This document shows positions 23,076 through 36,809 of a stretch of DNA of 64,000 nt, piece by piece (position 1 is the first letter of the stretch; every line of letters starts with the position of its first letter). The translations under genes were made by a program, and so were the position numbers. Source of the DNA: Baylisascaris procyonis (lineage: Eukaryota; Nematoda; Chromadorea; Rhabditida; Ascarididae); assembly GCA_037389465.1 (NCBI GenBank), contig JAZARR010000197.1, positions 657,501-721,500 of the forward strand, given 5' to 3'. The notes below the pieces were generated by a model. That model made no database searches. It saw only the letters and a list, made by a program, of their open reading frames with translations, and was not told where the DNA came from.

Positions 23076-26000
23076 ATGCATCAAATATTGCTATTTATTT
23101 TATCATTAATGACAGTAATAATCAATGGCGAACAATCGTTCGAATTCTCATCGATACCTTCAAGATGTAAGTACTTTTGCCTGAGGCTATTAACTTTCTT
23201 TTGCTAATGCGTTGAAAAGGACTCACTTGAGTTCTATCGTAGATAAATTAGAACGGAAGTTCATGGTCAAGCGTCTCACCTTTGTCAACTGATCTCTCTT
23301 TAAAACCATAATTGAACTGCCAGCCCCCGTCCTTCTAAGTCACGCTGCTCAGGAAGCTTGCCTTCATCTTCCTGTTGTTGACAGATTCTTTACAGATCCG
23401 TTTCTTTTGAAGCTAATAAATTAGAGACAAGTCGCCATCTCCACTACTATACACTCGTAATGAATATATATCTGTGTGACGATCGATTACACGTTGAATA
23501 TTCATGACCACTCATCTGGTTGCTGTTGCATTTCAACATAACATAAGTAATCTGGGATAAATCTATAGTGTTGTCCATAAAATTTAGGCTATCGAATAAG
23601 TTCAGGGTCTATTTGTGACTAAGGCATTGAACAATGAAAAATCGATAGTCAAATGGTAGATTGGTGGAATTTTTACCACGGGGTGTCAACCGATTAAACC
23701 AGATTGATCGGTAATATCGAACTAATCAATTGTCAGAAATGTTAAAGCACAGATCGTCCTACTCTCACAGGATGCAAAATCTGAGGTATAAAATAAATTA
23801 TTGCCGTATTCTCTAAATCGCAAAAAATTGATAAAATGGTTCAAAATAGTTTCTATTTTTTATCTGATATAGAAGGAAAATATATTTGCAAACTTAAAAC
23901 TGAAATATATTTGAGAAAAAATACGGAAATTTTTATCGCTATCTAAAGGACAACAAGAAGATCGGAGAATATACCTAGGAATTTCTTTTGAAAATTTTAT
24001 TTATTGTTTTTTTAAATATGAATTTTCTTCATAGTAATTCACTACATTAGTGGCGCATTAAATTAGTACATCGATGACATTTCTTTGAAAAATTTCAAAT
24101 TTTGATCTTTTCTATGATCAAAATTTTTTTCCTTTAATCTTATAGATTAGCAATAGAATTTTTAGACAATTCACTAAGCATGGAACCAATAAAAGAAGTG
24201 GAAATCGAACAAAAACCTATTCAATCAAAAGGAATCAGTTTAGAACAAGTAAGTTTTTCCTTTATTAGTAGTCTCTTCCTTTTTTCCCTTTTGCTTCCTT
24301 TTTCTATAAAAATTCGTTTTATCGTGAGAGCTTTTTCACCTTTACTATCTAAGGCACTTTATTATTGTTAAGGCAGTAAAAAGAGATTAAAAAATAATAA
24401 AAACTTCAAGACATAAGATGAATGATTTTCTTCTTCTTGTTCTGTTTCTTTTTCTTGAAGAAAAAGAGAAAATATTGAACAAAAAAAAAGAGAGAGAATA
24501 TTACAAACTTTTGCGAATTTTTCTGTTGATTTTTTTTTTTTTTTGTAAATATACCAAATAAAATAAGTTCAAAATTGTAAAATTTTCCTCTCTTTTTTTT
24601 TGCATTATTATAACAAATTTATCATTTTACTATGGTATAATGCAAATGAAAAATTGATACTATGATTGATTTTTAATATTTTCTTATTAATATCTTCATT
24701 CTAAACTATCGTTTCACTCTTAACGCTCAATCATTTATAGTTACTTGCATTCACAAGTGGTCTATTGGCGAGTGATGTTGTTGAGATGACTTTTAAAATC
24801 GCTGATAAAAATCAAGACGGTCTACTCGATAATGAAGGTAAATAACTCAATAGTGCTATAACTCATTAGTGCGCATTTATGTTTTTTATTATATATATAT
24901 ATATTTATATATTTATTTAAATAACTCAATAGTACCTATTTATATGAATGAAATAGCCGAAAATACAAATAAAAGAAATAAGAAATCACTTAATTACTCT
25001 GAACTAAAATAAACTAGTAAATCATTTTAGTGGAGCATTGAAATATTTAATATTGAGTTTTGATATTGAATTCTACAAATTGATTCCACTTAATACTTTA
25101 TCAGCATCAAGCTTGCCGATAATTGAGGTCATTGTAAGCAATATTTTTGAGGCAATCTTAGCAATATAAAAATGCACTTTTTAGTCTTTTTTTCTTGAAG
25201 AAATGAGAACACATCCTTCATGAGGAAATTCGCAAAAAGCACATTGTCGAATTATTCAAAAAAAGCGGAAAAACGCGCCAGCTGAAATGATATGTTGCGC
25301 ATAAATTTTTGAAAAAATTTTTCATTCGTAATTATTATGCTAATTACTTCTTTAGGCGCCATCTTTTGTACGCGAGAGGAGGCAATTTTAATTTGAATAT
25401 TAGTTTTGATTCAACAAATAGAAAGATGAAACTAAGAAGTAATATCAACGTCACATTAAAATTTCTATTGTTAATAAAAGGTAAAACAAGGTAATAAGTA
25501 AGCGAGTTGAATTTAGAGGCTCAACGAGCGTCAATGATCGGGAATACGCTAGCACAATATAGAGTTCAAGAGAAGTTAACGGAAACCGAGAAGACCGATG
25601 ATGGATTGATCGAATTGAATGAAGCGAAATTTGTCGCCGAACGTGTCGATATCGATGGTGCTGATGCCGAACTTGTCGCCGCAGTTAATAAAGATACTCT
25701 TCTCACTCCGGATGGTTTGAAAGCTTATCATTCAGGCTAAATGATATCCGGAAAACTTTTTTTCACCATACGAGATTCCGGAAAAACTTTTTTTTATCAT
25801 ACGAGATTCCGGAAAAGCTTGTTTCCATCATATGAGATTCCGGAAAAACTTCTTTTATCATGCGAATATTTATATTAGCTTTCTGGAAGCAATTTTAATA
25901 GAAATAAGCTTTCCTGTGCGAATTACTCAGATTTGTGCCATAATTTTTGTCGGTCAATAAAGCTTACTTCTGCTATTACTACATAGGCTAGGTTCTTAGT

Positions 26001-28988
26001 AACGAGGGACAACGACGTAGGTTTCAACTCCAAACCTGTTTGCCCTATCCGTTACTATAGAAAGATTGTCTGAAAAAAAAATACTATAAAACTTGTGAGA
26101 TTTTCAAATTCGTTTACATTATAGATGCTGAACAAGTGCTAAACACAAATTCGAATCATACACCATTAAATGCGATATTTGGACGATTCGACGAGGATTC
26201 TGATGGTAATTGGAGACAAGAGGAAATCAACAAATTCATCTCTGTGATGCATATAGACAAACAACGATGGTTAACGGCGTTAAAAATTTCTGGCTTCGAT
26301 AACAACATCATGCATGGAATAAGCATCACCGGTATTTTTATCTACACTCCTTGAAATCAACTAGTTAATAAATAATCTAAAGAATTATTATAAATGCTTA
26401 TCGAAAAGCGGCTATAGCCCAATAGAAAATCGTTTAGTCCATGAATAGTTCCCCCATGTTTGAAGAGTGAAGCCGGGATTCTATGAGATATAACCGTCGT
26501 AGATGTCATAAAGTTCAATCAAGGTGTATGACATCTTAGGATATCGTTGGATATGGTTGGATCTGCTTACTATCGGGTTGGAAGGGTAGTAAAGGTGATT
26601 GCGATGTATTTGCATCGCTTTTAAAGAGTATCACGATATAACTTATTGATCTCATCGCAAGTATTCAAATATTCAAATAACGACTGTGAAAGCACTCTCA
26701 TTTAGGATGAATGTTCGATGCTCGTTGAGCATTAAGTTTCACATAATCATAGGAGACATATATTGTTCTTTTTAGTAATTTTAAAAAAAAATTGATAACA
26801 TAATAAAATCCATTCATTATTCATTAATTTTGCACACGTAAAATTATAAATTATTTTGCATAAATAAAATTACAAATTTGTAATTTGCACAATAAAATTT
26901 GCATAAAATAAATGAAAATAAAAATAAAAGTATTATTGATTTGAAAATTACAGATTTGCAACACATAATGCAGCTATATAATTGAATATTCCATTTTTGC
27001 CGAATGATGATCAACGCAAGATGAAACATCTCATCGAGAGGATTTACTAAGAAATGAATAAAACAAATGCAGAAATCCGCATAACTCAAGGATTTTGTAT
27101 TTATTTGTTAGCGAAATATATCGCAGTTGTATTATAAAATAATAAATAAATTTATTCAAAATACGTGTTAAAATGTTTGTTTTATCGCTATATTTATCGC
27201 ACAAAATAGTACTCTAGTGAAATGCTGGTGATAGGTTGATAGAAATGATTGGCAACTGCGGAGTCAAACTCTTCTAAGAATTTACATTCATAATTAGCTG
27301 GATTTTGATTAGTTGGTTGCTCGAAACATGTTACCGAATACCGATGTAATACCAAAATACCGATATATACCGAATATTGAAGTACCGGAATTAAACTCTA
27401 ATGACGGGCGAACATCAATTAAATATGCAAATTAATATGATGCAAAGTGGTACTTTGGAGTTGCCCACTATTGGTTGGCAGTGAAGAGGAGTAACGAAAT
27501 ATAAAGTTTGCAGCCTCACCACTTATTATGTCCCTATCTTATTTAATAATAAAGTTTTATGCATTTCTATTCAAATGTTCGGTGATCGTAAGTTCTATAA
27601 AGCGGTTGATGAATTGTGGAAGCAGGAAGATAGTATAGGTGGACATAAACGGCAATAGTTTTTGTGTAGTATGATTGGAGTTGGGCAGTTTCTACTCATC
27701 TTTTTTTAGAGATTAGAGTTGGCAAGGCACATTATGACAATGTCGTATTCGTGCATGTACACGTGTCTGTGTTTGTCTGTCGGTCTCTCTGTCTGCCTGT
27801 CTAATCGCCATTTAAACTATCTGAGTCAGACAGCATTAGGAAACTTGGCAGGTATATTCTAATCTTCTCTATAAACTTTCCAGCTGATCCAACAATTTCA
27901 AAGGAGTTATAGACTCTTGAAAGTGCTAAAAAAATTCCGTATATGCATTCTATAACGTTTTACAGCCTGTTCAGGTTGCAAGGCAAGCGGAGAACGAACC
28001 CATCATACAAGATTTGCACAGATGCTCGATTAATATACAATTGATCTTTGCGTTTACTTTATTGTTTGGCGAAAATTTATGCAAGTGTTTGATTCGATGA
28101 GCAAAACTACAAAAAGCGCATATCGTGCCAATTTCTCTCATACGCTTTTTCATCTATTATTCACTGTTAATAAAAATCAGGTAGATTTCCGTTGGGTACC
28201 ATCGCTAAGGAGGGCAAATCATCATGCACTGCATCAAAATAATACTCTCATTAAAAAAAAAAAAAAAATTAAAGTGCACCTCCATCAACAATCGCAATAT
28301 GGCAGTGCAGGTGGAGTGCATTTCTGCATCTATTTGGTAATGACGAGATCGTTACTACTTTATTAACCTAGTAAGCACCGATATTTCTGAACCACTTGAT
28401 TATTGTCCGAGTTCACGTTGTTAGACCATCAACTGAAATTACCCGAAAAAAATATTTCATCTTGTTCATAAGATATAAATAAAGAGAGAAAAAATGAAAA
28501 ATGAACTGACATAGATGATAATTTTTTACTTCACATTTTTTCGAGGATTTTATGTAACCCATTCGCTGGTTAGAACACCTATTTCACTTCTAGGATTATT
28601 CAACAATAAATTTGTATAGTTATGGTAGGAAGACTGTATTATTTTTTGATAATTTTATATTATATAATAATTCCCCAAAAAAGGCACGAAAAGAACAGGT
28701 GTGGAAGTGAGTGCTAAGAACGTTTTCTAGAAAATTATCACCATTTTGGAGCGTGTTTTTCGGAGTCTTTTACAACGTCGAATAGATTTTTTTTTTTTGC
28801 ATATTTTGAAGCGAATAATAACAATTCATATTCCTTAATTTAATATTCAAATCTTCTTTAATTGCACTCAACGATATTTTATTTGCTTTTTTTCAGTTAA
28901 TAAAAAAAAGATCTCATCGTTCGCTGCCGTTATGACTTTACAACTAAATCAATTGAAGGACATTATATCAATAGTAAAGAGAAGATAA
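23076..28988 (+). CDS. Secreted EF-hand calcium-binding protein
   Basis: Six exons with fully consistent phases: 23076-23166, 24151-24248, 24741-24837, 25517-25714, 26125-26331, 28897-28988; about 260 aa. Exon 1 encodes a signal peptide (start MHQILLFILSLMTVIING). EF-hand loops: DKNQDGLLDNEE (about residues 85-96, formed across the exon 3/4 junction), a weaker loop EKTDDGLIELNE (120-131) with Glu at position 1, and DEDSDGNWRQEE (184-195). The protein ends in a basic KRR. It probably binds calcium in the secretory pathway or outside the cell; the partner is unknown. Reading through the exon 4 donor gives a stop 26 nt later (25738-25740), a possible short isoform. The last exon is assigned by phase and splice sites only and is the least certain. 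Not a standard calmodulin (spacing and signal peptide differ). Confidence 0.82.
25741..25865. repeat. 31-bp tandem repeat, four copies, in EF-hand intron 4
   Basis: Four copies with CCGGAAAA starts at 25748, 25778, 25809 and 25840. The unit is roughly GATTCCGGAAAAACTTTTTT followed by ATCATACGA. It begins immediately after the read-through stop codon, so it would form the 3'UTR of the short isoform. Confidence 0.9.
25997..26057. repeat. 61-nt imperfect hairpin in EF-hand intron 4
   Basis: TAGTAACG (25997-26004) pairs with CGTTACTA (26050-26057). AGGG pairs with CCCT, and AGGTTT (26019) pairs with AAACCT (26032) around a 7-nt loop. Compact, GC-richer than its surroundings. It may be a small foldback insertion or a structured RNA. 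Confidence 0.5.
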
Positions 28989-29683
28989 TGGTTAAAAAAT
29001 GATAGGAACCCAATGAGATATTATCCAACGAGTTGGGTGGGAATTATTATAGATATTGAATAAGATTAAAAAAAAAATAGTGAAAAGATATTATCAGCTT
29101 CAATAACGAATGACTGAAAAAGGAAAATTTTTGAAAATTTCTGTTTGGGTGACTGGAGAGAAGGAAATGGGGGATGAAGATGGAAGGAGAGGGGAGGATG
29201 GGGGAGGAGGAGGGGATAGCCGATGACGAAGTCAAGCTTATTTATGGTGAATGTCACTTTTGCTTTATCTCATCGTGACAACGATCATCGAATGAATACG
29301 TCCCATATAATGCAAAAAACTTGTTCATCACATTCATTTCAAACAATTTCACATTCGCAAATGAACTCTCAATATTCCGGATAGTTGGATATTGGCACAT
29401 GTTCAAATCACTTTTATTCCTGTTTTATGACACTGTTTTCGCAGCCGAAGTATTTAAACGATTCATCCACGATAATTTTTCACTATCCTATGAGATTCTT
29501 TCAATTGTGATTTTTAGTCCTCTTACTTCCTGTACGTATAACCTTCTCTACTGACGACCAAAAGTCTAATATACATAAATAAATATATATTTGTTTATTT
29601 ATTTATTTATTTATTCATTTTTCATGTATTTATAAATCTATGCCTACATATACACTTTATACATATATAAACATACCTAAATA

Positions 29684-29684
<1 letters not shown>

Positions 29685-29750
<66 letters not shown>

Positions 29751-29752
29751 AT
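29685..29752. repeat. (AATA)n microsatellite
   Basis: About 17 uninterrupted tetranucleotide repeats. Confidence 0.95.
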
Positions 29753-29767
29753 TATAAGTTGTATATT

Positions 29768-29821
29768 ATATATTCTAAATAACCAAGTATATAAATATAT
29801 ACTTGGTTATTTAGAATATAT
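29768..29821. repeat. Perfect 26-bp inverted repeat with 2-nt loop
   Basis: 29768-29793 is the exact reverse complement of 29796-29821, with AA between. The stem contains TAAATAACCAAGTATATA. It immediately follows an AATA microsatellite. Confidence 0.95.
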
Positions 29822-32651
29822 GCATTCATATATATTTAAATATATTCTAAATAATAAAGCAAGTGTTCGTGAGCAGTTTAAAGATAGTTTGTTGGTGTTC
29901 GATTAGCGAAAAGATATTCTTGCCGGTAAAGCTCGTTTATTCAAAGACAATTTGTACATAACTTCAGTGTACAAACGTATTGTTCCTACACACCTATAAA
30001 ATACGTTATAATCCTTCCATATAATATAAGTTCACCTGCATAAATACACTTTTTGAGTAATTCTAGGTATTCAGTTTCACAAGTGAAATTCGATGAGATG
30101 ATTCGCCATCGTTGTGAAAGATAGATGCATTCCCTTGTGTCGATGCGCAACTCCATTTATAATCAAGTTGCCGAGTATGTTGTGTTTGTTGAAGTATAAG
30201 TAAGGAATTTGTGCTTGGATAAGAAAGGCCATTACTAGTGGCTATTCCATACTTTTTTATCGCTGTTTCTTTATCCGTCTTCAGGCATTTGCATATTCTT
30301 ATCTATCAAATATTAAATAAAACTGTACCTACTCCTCTTTATTTACGTATTTGAAGTATAAAAAGAAGGTCGTCTACATCAATGGCTTAAATGGGCATTC
30401 TGGTGCGATGAAATTGAAATTCGAGAGCAAATACCACCTCGCCGATCGTCGGATCGGATCTGTAATCAAGTTTTCATTAATTTCCTTTGTGAATCACAAT
30501 GAACTAAATGTTGCAGGTCATTTTAATGCTACGGGCAAATTCCTTGTCTTTCTTTAAAATTCACTCTCGAATCATGCTTGAGCAACTTTCCCTTTCATCA
30601 CCCTCCCCCTCCCCCTCCACCAACTTGCTATCCGATATCACTAAGTACCCAGGACGAAGACAAATTTTATGGTTCTCAAGGTGTGAGTCATGATCACCTA
30701 ATACCATAAATGGCAAAAAACTGAAAATTTTCTGAAGAAGTGAATAAAAATTGGAAATTTTGGAAATTCTAAAAAATTTTCTAAAAACACAAAATTTTCA
30801 ATATTTCAACGTAATTGTTTGATAATCGAAATGCGGTACGAATCAAGGCCAATCAGAGCAATATTATTACTTTGTTATCAGTTTAAGTATGTAAAAAGTG
30901 ATCTTTGATGATTTGCCAATTATCCAGTGCCTAGTTTGGTCGCAAAAGGATAACTGAAAAATTTCATCGAGAATAAATGGATTGCAGGATTCTTTATAAA
31001 TTCAAATATGCAAATGCAATCGACCCATAAGGAATTAATCCGTAATCAATGTTCTCTCCTACAGTAATTGATATTAATAGATCATAATACCTACTACTCG
31101 ACTACTGTAAATAATTTAGAGGAATTAAAGAATCACAGGTAAATATGTAGTATTAAGAAGATAAATGAATGACACCTGTGACATTAGCCATTGTGTAGCG
31201 GGTCCTATTTTGAGAGCACTTTGTCAATACATTCTCTGACCCCATTCGACGCCCACATGTCGCTATCCGCTGCAACTGAATTCAACACACATCCTTTTCA
31301 CGTATTCCCTGTCTTTCTTCATATTTACATAATTCCCTCTCATAGAAACTCTTTATTACTCATTTGATCCCTCTCAGCCGGCTATCCTATATCACAATCG
31401 TGTGTGGGATTACTGTGTTGTTACTGTAGAAACTTATTCCGCCAAAAATTACTGTAGAAGTTAGATTTATTTTTATTTGCATGTTATGTGTACATTAATT
31501 TTATTAGTTCTTTTCATATAAACAATGTTTATACTGCTTTTAAATGTGCATATGAAATTATTCATCCCTTGAAATGCTTTTTATTACGAATAGATCACAT
31601 TCATAGTTGTTCATGTTTGTATACTTCAAATGACGTCATTGTACATTAAAGTATATTATTTAGGTGTTATTTCGAAACAACACTGAATTTGCTTGCATAA
31701 CACTAGCTGGCAATAGTGTACCATGGTGGCTTTATTCCCAAACGAATAGCAATCCCTACATTTTGTCGAGATCCTCATCCCAGGTCAGATCGCTGTCATT
31801 GAGGGTCTATCAGCCTTGGCAAATTGATCCCTTATTATTTATATTTTCATCCCTCTTACGGCTAGATCAGTGCTGGATGGGGTCTTCATCCTTTTGGCAA
31901 ACCGCGGCCCCTTCAGCTCTCAATAACACGTACTTAGTATCGCTTCAGCTCTTAACAAAATCGCTTTTTTCTCTTCGGTCTTCCCCTCCTCCCCTCGCCT
32001 CGTTTGGTTAAATCGCCCTTCCAGCGGGTTTCTACTGGACAACTGGATTTTTCCTTTTTTCTTCGGGACCATTCTGTTAGTTTCCTGCCGATATGGGAAG
32101 GGAAGGTGGAGCCCCATAAGGGAATATCGTCTTTCTCACAGCACACTAGCTTGCAGTGATTTTCCTTTGTAAGCAAAGAATTTGGAATCTTCATGCCCAT
32201 GCAAAGGCTTACTTTTGTGCCATTTATGTAAAGATGACATATGTTCGAAGAGAGGAGCCGTACGGATTTGTGAATGAGGGCAATTAGTTGATTGCGTTAT
32301 TGGCAAAGGTGACCACGGCAATTTAACATTAAAAACGCTTTCATCAAAACAAATAAGGACCCGTGGCAAGGGGAGGGGGGCGTGAGATGGGTAGGGAGGG
32401 AGGGAGGTTGCTGGGGCATGCGGCTGGCAACAAATCCCTTTCTACTCAAACTACTGTCAGCTGCACTTTTTATACTGATATTTTTAGTTATAATCGCCGA
32501 AAGTCTGCACTAGAAAGCTTTCATAAAACGCGTCATGATGCATGTTGAGTTCGTAAATAATTTGCGAATAAAATCGCTAAATTTGTGATTTTTAGCTAGG
32601 AATTGTAACAAGTACGAACCTGAGGTGCAAGTGCTCGAACTTGAAAGGGCG

Positions 32652-35600
32652 AGATGTTATGGATCGATATCGTCACTCTTTTTATGCTCATCACAATCGC
32701 TCAAGCAGTTAGAGAACTCATTCATCAATCAAGGAGGGGGAGGGGGTTGTATTCTAAGAATGCATACCACACAAAGAACGCAATTCGTGCCAATCCATAA
32801 CGGGGACTTGCATTCCGAGGGAAACCGTATAGTGGTTACAACTTTTCAAGATGAACGTATATTCGACAAGGAAGGAAGAATTACGATAAAAGAGGGTTTA
32901 TAATTAGTGAAATACGGTGTTTTATCAGACTTGCAAACTCCACTCTACTCATACTTTACTGTTATTACTAATATCCTCTGAAAGAAAGAATTTTAGAGTT
33001 GGTTATTTCTAATTTTTCGGCTGCAATGGACTATTTTATAGTGATAAATGCAATAGGCAATTATTTTGGGATAATTTTCTGGTATTTTTTTTTTTTTTGC
33101 ATATTTTGAACATTAATTCAAAAAAAATTGCTAGCAGAAAGTTCACCTCTTTTATATCAAAAAAAAAGATTTTCCTTTTTTAATGTAATCGTAAAGCAAT
33201 CAACTCATTTCGTTGTTCACCCTATTGCCTCAGGAGTTGTCAAATCGATTTGTGTGCATTTCATCAGAGAGAAAAGAAAAAAATCTTTTTCAGAGTTTTC
33301 GATTTTGGAAAGAGGGAACTCTTTAAGACAAGGAAATCTTTGAAATATTTATGAATAATTCGATTTTTTTTTTGCAGTTAATTTATGCTCTTTCGAAATA
33401 CTCAAATAATGAAGAAAACAAGGTTTAGGAAAAAACAAAGAGAAAAAAACGCAGTCGAATATATTTCGATTGAATTTATGACGTCATTTCTCTTAGATAG
33501 AATTTTTAAATATATATATATATATATATTGAAATGAATATAATAGAAAAATAATTATGTAAAGGAATTGAAAGGAATTATTTATAGAAAATAAATATTG
33601 AAAAATTCTTCGGAAATATGAGATAAATTACTTCAATGCATAATTCCAATTGTGATGATTTAATATTTTCTAGAGAGTAAAACGACGTCTTTGGAATGAT
33701 ATGAATGATGATGAATCGCCAACTTCACTTCATATGAATGGTCGAAACAAAGATGAGAGGATCGATTTGGATTCAATTGATAATGAGGTGTGATTATGGG
33801 ATTATCATTGCTACAAAAATTTGAATATTTTTTTAGTCCATCTCATAAATAAAACAACAATTTTATAAAATAAAAAAAACAATTTATCAATAAAACTAAA
33901 ATCTTATAGAAATAATGCAGCAATAAACCAACAAACACCGTATCTTATAAAATAGAAGCCCCGATTTTCGCTTTGCAAAGATACTCCAAAAAAAAAAACA
34001 AAATAAAGAAATTCAAAAAATTGTATATATTTTCGCCAATTTCGCTGCGCTAGAAATCGATATTACATACACATTCGATAGCGCAAAAAAATCGATGATC
34101 TTTACATATATTTACTTTGCATTTCTAAGAAATTCATTTAAAAAAATATTTTAAATCGTTGCAAATCATCAATGTTGCAGTAGTTATATTTAGTAGGAAA
34201 GTTCTACTAGAGGGGGAACGCTTGCCTTTCCTCATTTCGCTATTTATAAGTTTAATTATTTAAATGATACTTCTATGTGGAATCTGTTGCATTTTCTTAT
34301 TAATATTTTGTGAGTTCAATCACCGTTACAGTTTTATTACAATTTAATATGCAAATTTAGCTGCTGTAGTTCATCTATTTAGGGTCTTTATTTAACAACT
34401 TTCTCTACATTGTCATTTAGCTTCGCATATATCTATGACATTTCGTCTTATAATTAGGCGTATATTTGGCTAGCTTAGTTTCTGTCTGCACAAAACATAT
34501 TTATATTTTATATCTCAGATCATATGGCTATGACACCTCGTTCTATAATTTTAATTTACTAGGTCTCCTGGCTTGTTTCCTTGGAGAAAACTTCGATATT
34601 TTTTTTACTCTAGGATTTATCATGGTTTCCCTTTAAAATGTGATATTTATATTTCTAATATCTATGTGTTTTCACATTTAGCTCTATATTTTCATGGAAC
34701 TTGTCGTTTAAAGATGCTGCTAAAGGTGCTGAATCTTTGCAGCCTCAAACATATCGACGTATAGGTGGTATTATAATCGACAACACCGCAGAGAAGGAGG
34801 AAGATGTTCGTATACCGAGATTCCATAATGCTTACAAAACGCCAAAACCATTGAAGAGAATTTTTATAAAACCCCGTCGACGATCTACTACCATATTCGT
34901 CACAACAATGGCTCCATTTACAGATGCAATGACAACTTCTGGAACATATCCAAAACAGGTAAGAGTCAATAAGGAGATGTTTGTAAACTACGCAAGGAAG
35001 AAATGTTTTTCAATTTAGAGGCAAGTGAGGTTTACTAGAATAGTTCGGCAGACGAGTATGTCGACTGGAAAGGAAAGAGGAAGATTTGGATTCGGGCTAT
35101 CTCAACTTACTTTGGCGTATATTTAAATATTTGAGTCCTGAATTTAAATTTCCGCTTAGCTAATCTTCTCTTCTTCGATAATTCCTTTTCTGACTAGCGA
35201 TTACTAATCCGTTATTGTAGTACATTCTGCACCAGCTGTGTTGTTATAAGTGCATTATAGTATTCATCTTGTTCTTTTTTCATTTATTTTATCAGCTTAT
35301 TCACTTGGACAAATACGCTTATACCAATCATACCTTTTAAAATGCGAAAATTTTATAAATTTTATAAAAAGTCGTAAGTTGTTTTTATATTACTCACTTG
35401 CACGCTACTTCCTTGCCTGAAAACTGAAAATTTAACTTTTATTGTTTAGCGTTCCTATATCAGATCAGACAATGAAAATTCCCGAACTTAGTACCATCGA
35501 TAGTTGGGGGCAGGAGCCGTGTGCATGAATTTTCCCTCTGAATAAGCACCTTCAATATCAACATTAAATTTAATCACATTACCAATGTCCATTTACCTAA

Positions 35601-35884
35601 AATTTACTTGTAGTTAAATGATCTCTATAAAATAAATAAAGGCGATACCTCAGTGAAGTTTGATCTGTTCATTTACTTTTCAGATCTCTGAGGATGATAT
35701 CGATTTAGTGGCCGTTTGTGAACGAGTCAAGTCGATCGCTCACAACTATCGTATCCGTGATATGCCGAAATTCGCTCGTAATAATTGTGCACTTATTCGG
35801 CTTTATTATCCGAACGCGTCATGTGCTGATATTATCACTATTGTTGATTATTGTTTTCCAGAATATGCGGCAACCTTTGCATGA
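32652..35884 (+). CDS. Unrecognised secreted-precursor-like protein with four-Cys C-terminus
   Basis: Confident exons: 33378-33422, 33674-33787 (or -33789), 34682-34958 and terminal 35684-35884. Borders are GT/AG; the 33789-to-34682 junction (phase 2) keeps the frame. The protein has a basic KRVKRR stretch at the exon 2/3 boundary (furin-like), an acidic NDMNDDE region, a second basic cluster (KPRRRS) and a Thr-rich linker. The last exon has four cysteines (spacing C-x22-C-x11-C-x9-C) in a compact block containing NYRIRDMPKFARNNC. The 5' end is tentative: ATG 32652 opens a good signal peptide (MLWIDIVTLFMLITIAQA), followed by a weak GTTAGA donor in the right phase. I do not recognise the family. 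The layout suggests a secreted, proteolytically processed protein. Confidence 0.6.
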
Positions 35885-36809
35885 TAGTAGGTCTATTAGA
35901 GCATTATTAAGGATAACCTCAGCATTCGAGGTTCTTTGAACAAGGTCTACTTTTTTACTGACTCCGGAGTGTTTCTTGAATCTCATACATTTCTCCCTAT
36001 GCATTATATTTTCATGGAGAAATGTGAAAAATTCTCAAAAAACTCACATGGGAAGGCGAAGATAAAGCATGAAGCATTACAAAATTGATACATCGATGGA
36101 GCTGGCCTAATCATTCTCGAACGTGGCGAATGCCTAACGCATCACTCGCTGGTATAGCATTGAATTCAAGCCTTAAAAAAACTTCCTTCGAACAAAAATT
36201 TGCATGAAAAATTCCCCTCTACCTTAAAAGCTTGAAAAAACAATCTGTTCTAGCGGAACCTCTTTTTCAATGACCCTTCTTATTCGATCAGAAAACTATA
36301 AAAAATAAACTTTTCTCACAACAAAATCATTTGAAAAAAACCCTTTCTTTTATGGGTTACAATATTGTCGTATAGGAGATCAAAATTGTTTCATTCAGGA
36401 AGTGGATTAAAACAATCTCATAGTCCTTGCCTGGAAGCCACATCGGCTATGATGACAAAATTTTGTTGGTGATAACATAGAGCTTGGAGTCACCTGATTT
36501 TTATTGGCTTCATTATTAATTCACAAGGATGAATAAATATTTGAAAATTTCAAATTTGCATACACATTTTTTTTAGCAATCGGACGAATAGGGGAAAGAA
36601 AATTCTCGATGATATCATCACTAATTTCGGCATTGTAGAAAAGCACTTTGCCTTTAACTGCTATTATTGTCTTTTTTTTTGAAAATTTTTTGTAACTATC
36701 AGATTTAATCAGTAGAATTGTAAAGTGCGCATAACGTGCCAGCATATCTGGTCCGCTTTCCCAAATATATGTATTTATTGTTGGTTATAGATGAAATATT
36801 GATTTAAAG

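Larger units (their letters stand above)
28989..32651. other. Intergenic region, no supported gene
   Basis: Holds a purine-rich, G-rich run at 29153-29216 (GGAGAGGGGAGGATGGGGGA), an AATA microsatellite, a perfect hairpin at 29768 and a slightly GC-richer patch at 31660-32560 with overlapping open frames on both strands that show no recognisable domain. No exon series with matching phases was found. Confidence 0.5.

Noticed and set aside
31664..32011. 115-codon + frame in a GC-richer patch
   Set aside because: Overlapping frames of similar quality on the minus strand, no domain, no splice partners.
32625..32903. 92-codon + frame overlapping the proposed signal-peptide exon in another frame
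   Set aside because: It has no ATG and no phase-compatible link to 33378; the signal peptide in the other frame fits the downstream exons better, although doubt remains.
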